Part shown: positions 9,696 to 16,880 of the stretch, piece by piece
Layout: each line of letters begins with the position of its first letter
Numbering within the stretch: position 1 is the first letter of the stretch
Assembly (NCBI GenBank): GCA_964575345.1
Contig: CAZNQD010000016.1
Coordinates: 1 to 39,169, forward strand
Source of the DNA: UBA1402 sp964575345
Lineage (GTDB): Bacteria > Bacteroidota > Bacteroidia > Bacteroidales > UBA1402
DNA length: 39,169 bases
Direction: 5' to 3'
Program-made: the position numbers and the translations under genes
The notes under the pieces: model-generated
Database searches by the model: none
Seen by the model: only the letters and a program-made list of their open reading frames with translations
Told to the model about the DNA's origin: nothing

Positions 9696-11417
9696 ATGAA
9701 CAAATGGAATTTATTAACCTTAACCCCCGAACAAGAAAAGCAGAAAGAACAATTAGCTGAAGAACTTGGTATTAGCCCTATCTTGGCGAAGTTGCTAATA
9801 CTAAGAGGAATAAGCAGCTTTAGTGAAGCGAAGAGATTTTTTAGACCTCAACTGAGTGATTTGCATGACCCTTTCCTGATGAAGGATATGGACAAGGCTA
9901 TTGCCAGGTTGAATCTGGCTATGGCTAACAAAGAAAAAATTCTGGTTTACGGGGATTATGATGTAGACGGGGCTACCGCAGTAGCCTTGGTTTATAAATT
10001 TTTACGCCAATTCAGTTTAAATATCGAATTTTACCTGCCCGATCGATATGTGGAGGGATATGGTATTTCTTATCAGGGGATCGATTATGCCTTCGAGCAT
10101 CAAATAAAACTGATCATTGTACTGGATTGCGGCATTAAAGCCGTAGAAAAAGTAGCCTATGCCAAAAGCAAGGGGATAGATATTATTATCTGTGACCATC
10201 ACAAGCCCGACGAAGTCTTACCTGATGCTGTAGCCGTACTGGATGCCAAACGTCCTGACTGCGAATACCCATATAAGGAATTATCGGGTTGTGGTGTTGG
10301 TTTTAAACTGATGCAGGCCTTTGCTCAAAACAACGATATCCCTTTCGAACATTTATTGCCCTTGCTCGACCTGGTAGTAGTAAGCATAGCCTCTGACATT
10401 GTCCCCATCACGGGCGAAAACCGTATTCTGGCCTTTCACGGCCTCAAACAGTTGAACACCAATCCCAGTATAGGCCTGAAAGCTATTATTCAAATCAGTG
10501 GTTTGACCGATAAAGAAATCACCATCAGCGACATTGTCTTTAAGATTGGTCCCAGGCTTAATGCTTCCGGGCGAATCCAGTCTGCAGGAGAAGCCGTTGA
10601 GCTTCTGGTTACCAAAAATCTGCGTTTTGCCAAAGAAAAAAGTTTGCAAATTGACCAATACAATCAAACCCGCAAAGACCTGGACAGGAACATTACCGAA
10701 GAAGCCAATGCCGCCCTTCAGGCTTGCGCCAACCTGGAAGACCGCAAAGGAATTGTGGTCTATAACGAGGAATGGCACAAGGGTGTGATAGGTATAGTAG
10801 CTTCCAGGCTTTCGGAAGTGTATTATCGTCCTGCCGTTGTTTTGACTCGTTCCGACGATTTGGCCACCGGTTCAGCCCGTTCCGTGCCCGGTTTTGACAT
10901 TTACAAAGCCATCGATTCCTGTCGTGATTTACTGGAAAATTTTGGCGGTCACACCTATGCGGCAGGCTTATCCATGAAAATGGAGAAAGTAGAGGAGTTT
11001 ACCCGCCGTTTTGAGCAATATGTGGCTGATACCATTTCACTGGAACAACTTACCCCCACCATTGATATTGATGCCGAAATAAAGTTCCAGGAAATTACGC
11101 CCAAATTTTTCAAGGTGCTCAAGCAGTTCAATCCATACGGGCCTGACAACAATAAGCCGGTCTTTTGTACCCGCAGGGTTTTTGATTACGGTACCAGCCG
11201 TTTGGTTGGACGCGATCAGGAGCATCTCAAGCTGGAGTTGGTCGACAGCCATTCCGAAAACATAATGAACGGGATTGCTTTTGGTATGCACGCCCATAAC
11301 GATCATGTCAAGTCGTTCAATCCCTTTGATATTTGTTATAACATCGAAGAAAACAATTACAACGGGAATTCTTCCATTCAGTTGTTTGTCAGGGACATCA
11401 AAGCTGTCGAGGAATAA
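9696..11417 (+). CDS. recJ: Single-stranded-DNA-specific exonuclease RecJ
   Basis: RecJ is a 5'-3' exonuclease acting on single-stranded DNA in recombinational repair and in base-excision and mismatch repair. The 573-residue length matches the family. The DHH phosphoesterase motifs are intact: motif I VYGDYDVDGATA near residue 84, the LDCGIKA segment near residue 146, and motif III ICDHHKPDE near residue 165. The central region has HGLKQLNTNPSIGLKAI and KIGPRLNASGRI (about residue 290). The DHHA1 substrate-binding domain has NFGGHTYAAGLSM near residue 414, and an OB-like C-terminal domain contains FNPYGPDNNKPVF. The gene starts with ATG behind an A-rich tract. The RecQ-family helicase gene follows after 74 bases, and the two activities cooperate in DNA end processing in well-studied bacteria. 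Confidence 0.96.
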   Translation: MNKWNLLTLTPEQEKQKEQLAEELGISPILAKLLILRGISSFSEAKRFFRPQLSDLHDPFLMKDMDKAIARLNLAMANKEKILVYGDYDVDGATAVALVYKFLRQFSLNIEFYLPDRYVEGYGISYQGIDYAFEHQIKLIIVLDCGIKAVEKVAYAKSKGIDIIICDHHKPDEVLPDAVAVLDAKRPDCEYPYKELSGCGVGFKLMQAFAQNNDIPFEHLLPLLDLVVVSIASDIVPITGENRILAFHGLKQLNTNPSIGLKAIIQISGLTDKEITISDIVFKIGPRLNASGRIQSAGEAVELLVTKNLRFAKEKSLQIDQYNQTRKDLDRNITEEANAALQACANLEDRKGIVVYNEEWHKGVIGIVASRLSEVYYRPAVVLTRSDDLATGSARSVPGFDIYKAIDSCRDLLENFGGHTYAAGLSMKMEKVEEFTRRFEQYVADTISLEQLTPTIDIDAEIKFQEITPKFFKVLKQFNPYGPDNNKPVFCTRRVFDYGTSRLVGRDQEHLKLELVDSHSENIMNGIAFGMHAHNDHVKSFNPFDICYNIEENNYNGNSSIQLFVRDIKAVEE

Positions 11418-11430
11418 AATACTGTTTTTG

Positions 11431-11438
11431 TAAATTTG
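11431..11438 (+). promoter_or_regulatory. Possible -7 element for the recQ-like gene
   Basis: TAAATTTG matches TAnnTTTG and lies between the recJ stop (11417) and the helicase start (11492), at a distance that would give a leader of about 45 bases. It could be an internal promoter of a recJ-recQ unit. No -33 TTG is evident and the surrounding DNA is AT-rich, so a chance match is possible. Confidence 0.35.
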
Positions 11439-11491
11439 CCTTTCAGGCTGTTTGGAGCTTCAACCTCCGGCGCATCTAAATTCTCCGGATA

Positions 11492-13396
11492 ATGACTATT
11501 TATCACGACATTCTGAAACAGTATTGGGGCTACGAGGATTTCAGGGAATTGCAGCTCGAAATCATTGAGTCCGTTGCCAGTGGTAAGGACACCCTGGGCC
11601 TGATGCCCACCGGAGGCGGCAAGTCCCTCACTTTTCAGGTGCCTGCTCTTGCAATGGAAGGCATTTGTCTGGTTATCACCCCCTTGATTGCTCTGATGCG
11701 CGACCAGGTGGAGAGGCTCAAGTCTATGGACATCCGCGCCGCCTGTTTGCACTCCGGAATGACTCAGCAGGAGATACAGATTGTGTTGGACAACTGCCTG
11801 TACGGAGACTTTAAATTCTTATACGTATCCCCCGAAAGACTGGGCAGCGACCTCTTTTTGCAAAGAGCCCTGGGCCTGCCCGTCAACCTGCTGGTAGTAG
11901 ACGAGGCGCATTGTATTTCGCAATGGGGCTACGACTTCAGACCTTCTTACCTGAATATTGCCCGCGTACGTGAGTACTTTCCCTCCATACCCGTCCTTGC
12001 CCTCACGGCCACGGCTACACCCGAAGTTGTGGAAGATATACAGGATAAACTGCATTTCGCCTCACCCAATGTTTTTAAGGTCAGTTTCGAACGTAAAAAC
12101 CTGGCTTACGTGGTCAGGGAAACCCAGGACAAAGACAAAGCTCTTTTGCAGGTGTTGAAGGGTGTAGAGGGGACCTCTATAGTTTATGTGCGCAACAGGG
12201 CCAAGACCAAACAAATTGCAGGTTTTCTGAAAGGAGAGGGGATACAGGCAGCTCATTTTCATGCCGGACTCGACAACCAGACCAAACAGGAACGCCAGGC
12301 CGCCTGGAAAAACGGAAGTTGCCGGGTGATTGTTTCGACCAATGCCTTTGGCATGGGTATAGATAAGCCCGATGTACGTACTGTAATTCACATGGATTTG
12401 CCCGATTCGCTCGAAGCTTATTTTCAGGAAGCCGGCCGGGCAGGCCGCGACGGACAAAAAGCCTATGCGGTGCTGCTTTATCACAAATCCGACACAAGCC
12501 TGCTTAAAAAAAGGCTCAGCGACAACTTTCCCGATAAGAAATACATCCGCAAAGTATACGAAGCGCTGGGCAATTATTATCAGTTGGCTGTGGGTTCAGG
12601 TCAGGGAATGACTTTTCCCTTTGATTTGCAGGATTTTTGTGGAAAATTCCATTTGAACATGCTGCAGGCGTACAACGCTTTGAAAATACTGGAACTGGGC
12701 ACCTATCTGGAATTGACCGATGAACAGGACAGCACCTCCCGTTTGTATTTCCTGAGCAACAGAGATGACTTGTATCATCTTCCAAACTCAGGGGAAAAAA
12801 CAGACCACATACTGCAAGTATTGTTGCGTTCCTATACCGGCTTGTTTTCCGATTTTGTACGAATACAGGAAGAAGTGCTGGCTTCCAGGCTGCAAATGAC
12901 CAGGGAAGAAGTCTACGAAGGCTTATTGTATCTGTCCCGTCAGGGAGTGATTCATTACATACCCCGAAAAAAAACACCATTTATCTGCTACACTCAGGCC
13001 AGAGAAGAAAGCGAGCGCTTACGCATAGGCCCCGAAGTGTACGAAGAGCGCAAAAAGCGTTATGTGGAAAGAATCCTGGCCATGCAGGCCTATGCAGCCG
13101 AAGATCAGCTGTGTCGCAGTAAAAGGCTGCTGCATTATTTTGGCCAGAACCGGGTAACTAATTGCCAGCAATGCGATGTTTGCCTTAAGAAACAGCAGGA
13201 AGGTTTACGTCAATACGAATTTGAAGACATCAGCAGGGATATGCTCATGGCGTTGGAGAACAGTCGTCCGGACCTGGAAGAGTTGATAGACAGCCTGCCC
13301 TACGACAGCAATAAATGCCTTAAAGTGTTCAGGTTCCTTTGCGACAGGGGGGATATAATTCAGCAGGAACACCGGATATTTCGTAAAACCGATTAA
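11492..13396 (+). CDS. RecQ-family ATP-dependent DNA helicase, atypical C-terminal layout
   Basis: This is a 3'-5' superfamily 2 DNA helicase of 634 residues. The RecQ motif 0 region is EDFRELQLEIIESV, Walker A is PTGGGKS near residue 38, and the DEAH box is VVDEAHCISQWGYDFRPSY near residue 136. Motif III is ALTATAT and motif VI is QEAGRAGRDG near residue 311. The zinc-module cysteines appear in LCRSKRLLHYFGQ and CQQCDVC (about residues 540-565). In E. coli RecQ the zinc module follows motif VI within about 60 residues. Here about 220 residues intervene, holding what looks like a winged-helix region (TREEVYEGLLYLSRQGVIHY). Only about 70 residues follow the zinc module and no HRDC domain is recognisable. 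I therefore leave the gene symbol blank. recJ is directly upstream. Confidence 0.93.
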   Translation: MTIYHDILKQYWGYEDFRELQLEIIESVASGKDTLGLMPTGGGKSLTFQVPALAMEGICLVITPLIALMRDQVERLKSMDIRAACLHSGMTQQEIQIVLDNCLYGDFKFLYVSPERLGSDLFLQRALGLPVNLLVVDEAHCISQWGYDFRPSYLNIARVREYFPSIPVLALTATATPEVVEDIQDKLHFASPNVFKVSFERKNLAYVVRETQDKDKALLQVLKGVEGTSIVYVRNRAKTKQIAGFLKGEGIQAAHFHAGLDNQTKQERQAAWKNGSCRVIVSTNAFGMGIDKPDVRTVIHMDLPDSLEAYFQEAGRAGRDGQKAYAVLLYHKSDTSLLKKRLSDNFPDKKYIRKVYEALGNYYQLAVGSGQGMTFPFDLQDFCGKFHLNMLQAYNALKILELGTYLELTDEQDSTSRLYFLSNRDDLYHLPNSGEKTDHILQVLLRSYTGLFSDFVRIQEEVLASRLQMTREEVYEGLLYLSRQGVIHYIPRKKTPFICYTQAREESERLRIGPEVYEERKKRYVERILAMQAYAAEDQLCRSKRLLHYFGQNRVTNCQQCDVCLKKQQEGLRQYEFEDISRDMLMALENSRPDLEELIDSLPYDSNKCLKVFRFLCDRGDIIQQEHRIFRKTD

Positions 13397-13424
13397 TTTT
13401 TTTACAAAAAAAAGTCTTTTTCGG

Positions 13425-13452
13425 TTGGAAATAAAAAAAAGGACTATATTTG
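13425..13452 (+). promoter_or_regulatory. Promoter of the aromatic amino acid operon
   Basis: A TTG at 13425-13427 and TATATTTG at 13445-13452 (an exact TAnnTTTG match) are separated by 17 bases, within the range reported for Bacteroidota promoters. Transcription would begin near 13458, leaving only about 15 bases before the leader-peptide ATG at 13473. That short distance is typical of attenuator leaders. Confidence 0.65.
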
Positions 13453-13472
13453 CGCCGGATTATTCGAGACAT

Positions 13473-13529
13473 ATGGCTACTCAGCTTTTTGCTTACTCTT
13501 ATTATTTTTACTTTGGCTGGACAAGTTAA
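13473..13529 (+). CDS. Aromatic leader peptide (Tyr/Phe-rich, 18 codons)
   Basis: This short reading frame encodes MATQLFAYSYYFYFGWTS. Eight of 18 residues are aromatic (four Tyr, three Phe, one Trp), with six of them clustered in codons 8-14. It starts about 15 bases after the predicted transcription start and stops with TAA at 13527-13529, directly abutting an antiterminator arm. The genes downstream make precursors of Phe and Tyr, and the frame is followed by a GC-rich terminator. The product is presumably degraded; its role would be to sense the supply of charged tRNA-Tyr and tRNA-Phe by ribosome stalling. The function is inferred by analogy with phe, trp and his leader peptides of other phyla. 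The ORF is too small for ordinary gene callers. Confidence 0.85.
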   Translation: MATQLFAYSYYFYFGWTS

Positions 13530-13589
13530 GGCGGGATAGTATTATGCAAAAAATCTGAGCAGATAATATAGAATGATAACGATCCCGCC
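13530..13589 (+). promoter_or_regulatory. Antiterminator helix of the aromatic attenuator
   Basis: GGCGGGAT at 13530-13537 is the exact reverse complement of ATCCCGCC at 13582-13589, giving an 8-base-pair helix. Nested inside, TATTAT (13540-13545) can pair with ATAATA (13563-13568). The 3' arm of this helix is the same segment that forms the 5' arm of the terminator, so the two structures exclude each other. The 5' arm begins at the base after the leader stop codon, so a ribosome at the stop would mask it. Confidence 0.78.
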
Positions 13590-13608
13590 CAAAAAGGCGG
13601 GATTTTTT
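13582..13608 (+). terminator. Intrinsic terminator of the aromatic attenuator
   Basis: ATCCCGCC (13582-13589) pairs perfectly with GGCGGGAT (13596-13603), with a six-base loop CAAAAA, followed immediately by a T run (13603-13608) and then ATTTAA. It lies 20 bases before the aminotransferase start, so it would terminate transcription before the structural genes. It could also be read as the plain terminator of the recQ-like gene. The duplicated arm and the aromatic leader peptide upstream favour attenuation. Confidence 0.85.
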
Positions 13609-13628
13609 ATTTAACAAAGTTCCAAACC

Positions 13629-14840
13629 ATGCAGAAAGAAATTAAACCTGCTAAACGCCTTGAAGGAATAAACGAATATTATTTTTCGTCCAAACTCCGC
13701 GAAGTTGCCATGCTCAATGCCCAAGGCAAAAATATTATAAGCCTTGCCATTGGCAGCCCCGATTTAATGCCCCGGGCAGAGGTTATCGAAACCTTGTGTA
13801 AAGAAGCCAGGCAAAAGACGGCACACGTTTATCAGCCTAATATTGGCCGCAAAGAGCTGCGTTCGGCTTTTGCCGACTGGTATAAGAAATGGTACGACGT
13901 GGAACTGGATCCCGACAGGGAAATTCTTCCCCTGATCGGATCCAAAGAGGGAGTGATGCATGTTTCCATGACTTTCCTGAATCCCGGAGATGCCGTGTTA
14001 CTGCCCAATCCGGGTTATCCAACTTATAGAGCCGTCTGTAAACTGTTGCAGGCCGAAATACTCGAATACGAACTCGACGAACAAAAAGGCTGGCAACCCG
14101 ATTTCGAAGCCTTGGAAAAAATGGACCTGAACCGGGTAAAACTCATGTGGGTCAATTACCCCCATATGCCCACGGGAGCGCCTGCTCAAAAAAGCACCTT
14201 CGAGAAACTGGTCGATTTTGGCCGCCGTCACGGCATTGTCATCTGCAACGACAATCCCTACAGCTTTATTTTGAACGACAATCCACTGAGTATTTTATCT
14301 GTTCCCGGAGCCAAAGACTGTTGCCTGGAAATGAATTCCCTGAGCAAATCGCACAATATGCCCGGCTGGCGTATAGGCATGCTGGCCGGCAATCCGGAAT
14401 TTATTTCCTGGGTCATCAGGTTAAAGAGCAACGTGGATTCCGGCCAATTCCTGCCCATGCAGCTGGCAGCTGTTCAGGCCCTGCAATCGGATCGGGGCTG
14501 GTACGACGAACTGAACAGGCAATATTCTTCGCGCCGGGTCCTTATAGAGGAACTCATGTGCAGTTTGCATTGCACCTTTGATGCCGGGCAGAAAGGGATC
14601 TTTTTGTGGGGGCGAATTCCTGATAATTATGCAGACGCTGCAGCATTGTGCGATGAACTTTTATACAAGGCAGGCGTATTTGTGGCTCCGGGCTTTATTT
14701 TTGGCAGCAAGGGCAGCCATTACATACGAATTTCGCTGTGCAGCCCCGAAGAACAAATTCGCGAAGCCCGGAAGAGGGTCCGCAATTACTTGCGTAAACA
14801 AAAGCGCAGTTCAGCCGGGAAATCAGCCCTGGCTATTTAA
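13629..14840 (+). CDS. PLP-dependent aminotransferase, class I/II (probable aromatic/aspartate aminotransferase)
   Basis: This fold-type I aminotransferase of 403 residues probably transaminates phenylpyruvate and 4-hydroxyphenylpyruvate, or prephenate, given its operon. Class I/II features are visible: LAIGSPDLMPR near residue 40, YQPNIGRKELRSAFADWY near residue 65, and PGYPTYRAV near residue 130. VICNDNPYSFI near residue 203 carries the cofactor-ring Asp, and NSLSKSHNMPGWRIGMLAG near residue 236 carries the Schiff-base Lys. IRISLCSPEEQI near the C-terminus holds the carboxylate-binding Arg. It is the first structural gene behind the attenuator, starting 20 bases after the terminator. The DAHP synthase-chorismate mutase gene follows after 27 bases. 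Sequence alone does not fix the substrate; aspartate and LL-diaminopimelate aminotransferases are close relatives, and the aromatic role is inferred from context. Confidence 0.88.
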   Translation: MQKEIKPAKRLEGINEYYFSSKLREVAMLNAQGKNIISLAIGSPDLMPRAEVIETLCKEARQKTAHVYQPNIGRKELRSAFADWYKKWYDVELDPDREILPLIGSKEGVMHVSMTFLNPGDAVLLPNPGYPTYRAVCKLLQAEILEYELDEQKGWQPDFEALEKMDLNRVKLMWVNYPHMPTGAPAQKSTFEKLVDFGRRHGIVICNDNPYSFILNDNPLSILSVPGAKDCCLEMNSLSKSHNMPGWRIGMLAGNPEFISWVIRLKSNVDSGQFLPMQLAAVQALQSDRGWYDELNRQYSSRRVLIEELMCSLHCTFDAGQKGIFLWGRIPDNYADAAALCDELLYKAGVFVAPGFIFGSKGSHYIRISLCSPEEQIREARKRVRNYLRKQKRSSAGKSALAI

Positions 14841-14867
14841 TGATTATACATTTTATACTTAAATAAT

Positions 14868-15956
14868 ATGCAATTCAACAAACAATTATTCCCCGACCTT
14901 GACCTGACAAGGCCCATCGTTATTTCCGGCCCTTGCAGTGCCGAAACAGAGGAACAAGTACTGACAACAGCCAGGCAACTGGCCGAAAAAGGCATACGAA
15001 TTTTCAGAGCAGGTATCTGGAAGCCCCGTACAAGGCCCGGTGCCTTCGAGGGAGTTGGCACCAAAGGGCTGGCCTGGCTCAAACTTGTCAAAGAACAAAC
15101 AGGTATGTACACCTGCACCGAAGTGGCCTCGGCACAACACGTATACGAAGCGGTTAAGTACGGGGTAGATATGCTCTGGATAGGGGCAAGAAGTACCGTC
15201 AATCCTTTTTTGATGCAGGAAATTGCCGATGCCGTTCAGGGACTCGATATTCCGGTATTGGTAAAGAATCCGGTCAATCCCGACCTGGAATTGTGGGTGG
15301 GCGCCATTGAGCGGCTTTACAAAGCAGGAATCCGCAAGATGGGTGTTATTCACAGAGGTTTCAGTTCCTGGGACAAACAAATCTACCGCAATACCCCGCA
15401 TTGGAACCTTCCCATAGAATTGCGCCGGCGTTTCCCCGATTTGTTGATGTTTTGCGATCCCAGCCATATGGGAGGCAAGAGGGAATTGATTTCTCCATTG
15501 AGCCAGCAGGCCATGGACCTGAATTACGACGGTTTGTTTATTGAAACGCATTACAAGCCCGAAACAGCCCTGAGTGATTCTTGTCAGCAAATTACCCCCG
15601 ATGTGTTGCAATACATACTGAAAACACTGGTCGTACGCCAGGGAGGAAAACCAGACGCGGAAAAGCTGTCTGTCTATCGCGCCGAAATTGACGAATACGA
15701 CGATCAGCTGGTGGAACTAATAAGCAAACGCATGAAAGTATCCAAATTGATAGGACATTACAAAAAAGAAAACAACATACAGGTATTACAGGCCGCCCGT
15801 TACAACGAAATTATCGAAGAGAGAGTAAAACAGGCTGCCGGTTTGGGCATTAAGGGCGATTGCATGCAAAAAATACTCGAAGCCATACACGAGGAATCGG
15901 TCAGGCTGCAGATTGAAATCATGAATATGGACAATTCAAAAACCACGGAAAAATGA
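14868..15956 (+). CDS. Bifunctional 3-deoxy-7-phosphoheptulonate synthase / chorismate mutase
   Basis: This 362-residue fusion joins the first step of the shikimate pathway (phosphoenolpyruvate plus erythrose 4-phosphate to DAHP) to the branch-point reaction chorismate to prephenate. The N-terminal about 260 residues are a type I-beta DAHP synthase: VISGPCSAETEEQ near residue 22, FRAGIWKPRTRPGAFEGVG near residue 45, and GVIHRGF near residue 160. FCDPSHMGGKREL near residue 200 and FIETHYKPETALSD also fit. The C-terminal about 90 residues are an AroQ-type chorismate mutase: YRAEIDEYDDQLVELISKRM, then HEESVRLQ. This domain order (mutase at the C-terminus) is typical of Bacteroidota, where the enzyme is known to be controlled by prephenate. 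It overlaps the prephenate dehydrogenase gene by four bases, so its product can be channelled to the next gene product. Confidence 0.95.
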   Translation: MQFNKQLFPDLDLTRPIVISGPCSAETEEQVLTTARQLAEKGIRIFRAGIWKPRTRPGAFEGVGTKGLAWLKLVKEQTGMYTCTEVASAQHVYEAVKYGVDMLWIGARSTVNPFLMQEIADAVQGLDIPVLVKNPVNPDLELWVGAIERLYKAGIRKMGVIHRGFSSWDKQIYRNTPHWNLPIELRRRFPDLLMFCDPSHMGGKRELISPLSQQAMDLNYDGLFIETHYKPETALSDSCQQITPDVLQYILKTLVVRQGGKPDAEKLSVYRAEIDEYDDQLVELISKRMKVSKLIGHYKKENNIQVLQAARYNEIIEERVKQAAGLGIKGDCMQKILEAIHEESVRLQIEIMNMDNSKTTEK

Positions 15957-16726
15957 AAATCCTGATATTGGGTGCCGGCAAAATGGGCAGTTTCTTTGCC
16001 GATGTCCTTAGTTTTGACCACGAAACGGCCGTATACGACAGAGATCCCCGGAAACTACGTTTTATTTACAACACCTGCCGATTCAAAGATCCCGAAGAAA
16101 TTCGGGAATTCGCCCCGGAATTACTGATAAATGCTGTAACGGTGAAATACACCATCGAAGCTTTCAAAGCTGTTTTGCCCTTGTTGCCTGCTTCCTGCAT
16201 CATCAGCGATATTGCCAGTGTCAAAAACGGCCTGAAAGATTTTTATGCCGGCTGCGGTTATCGCTTTGTATCGACTCACCCCATGTTTGGGCCGACCTTT
16301 GCCAGCCTGAACAATCTCTCGAGCGAGAATGCCATTATCATTTCCGAAAGCGACCACTTGGGTAAGACCTTTTTCAGGGATTTGTACCGCAAGCTCGGTT
16401 TGAATATTTTTGAATATTCCTTCAGGGAGCACGACGAAACCGTTGCTTACTCTCTGTCCATTCCTTTTGTCTCGACACTGGTTTTTTCGGCTGTCATGAA
16501 ACATCAGGATGCCCCGGGAACTACCTTCAAAAAACACCTGGCCATAGCCCGGGGCCTGATGAACGAGGACGACTTCCTTTTGCAGGAAATACTCTTCAAT
16601 CCCGAAACACCTGCTCAGGTGGAGCTGATTCGTTCCGAATTGAAACAAATTCTGGAAATAGTCAAAAACAGAGATGCTCAGAGGATGAAAAGCTATTTGG
16701 AAAAGATACGCAACAACATTCGCTAA
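15953..16726 (+). CDS. Prephenate dehydrogenase
   Basis: This is the tyrosine-branch enzyme, oxidising prephenate to 4-hydroxyphenylpyruvate with NAD(P). The 257-residue protein has an N-terminal Rossmann fold (ILILGAGKMGSFFADVL) with an acidic residue at the end of the second strand (VYDRD). It also has the conserved ISDIASVKN near residue 83 and FVSTHPMFGPTF near residue 103, the latter containing the family His-Pro-Met-Phe-Gly-Pro motif. The C-terminal part is helical (EHDETVAYSLSIPFV, with the conserved His-Asp). There is no fused chorismate mutase because that activity is on the preceding enzyme. The start overlaps the preceding stop as ATGA. It is the last gene of the attenuated unit; a 154-base spacer follows. 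No ACT domain is evident, so Tyr feedback may act mainly at the attenuator. Confidence 0.93.
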   Translation: MKILILGAGKMGSFFADVLSFDHETAVYDRDPRKLRFIYNTCRFKDPEEIREFAPELLINAVTVKYTIEAFKAVLPLLPASCIISDIASVKNGLKDFYAGCGYRFVSTHPMFGPTFASLNNLSSENAIIISESDHLGKTFFRDLYRKLGLNIFEYSFREHDETVAYSLSIPFVSTLVFSAVMKHQDAPGTTFKKHLAIARGLMNEDDFLLQEILFNPETPAQVELIRSELKQILEIVKNRDAQRMKSYLEKIRNNIR

Positions 16727-16787
16727 ACTCTCCCGGCTAAATTTTTAGACCAGTACTATTTTGGTGCTAAAAGCTGTTTACTGAGGA

Positions 16788-16804
16788 TATTTTTTGTATT
16801 TTCG
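16788..16804 (+). promoter_or_regulatory. Weak promoter-like region ahead of the GH35 gene
   Basis: Two near-matches to the Bacteroidota -7 element occur here: TATTTTTTG (16788-16796, one base too long) and TATTTTCG (16797-16804, one mismatch). A TTG lies at 16761-16763, 24 bases before the first. A start for the 14-kb run of genes is expected in this spacer, but neither candidate is an exact match. Confidence 0.25.
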
Positions 16805-16880
16805 CGCCATCTGTCTGCCCTGACTCAGTAATAAGCCAGGGTGAACTGTGGCGTTTTGTGTTATTATAAAAAGAAAAACA

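Noticed and set aside
13397..13418. T7 and A8 runs after the recQ-like gene as a terminator
   Set aside because: An all-AT pairing with a two-base loop would be unstable, and the run is more likely just AT-rich upstream promoter DNA.
16742..16773. Imperfect hairpin TTTTAG-CCA / TGG-CTAAAA after prephenate dehydrogenase
   Set aside because: It has a bulge and internal mismatch and lacks a downstream T run, so I do not call it a terminator.
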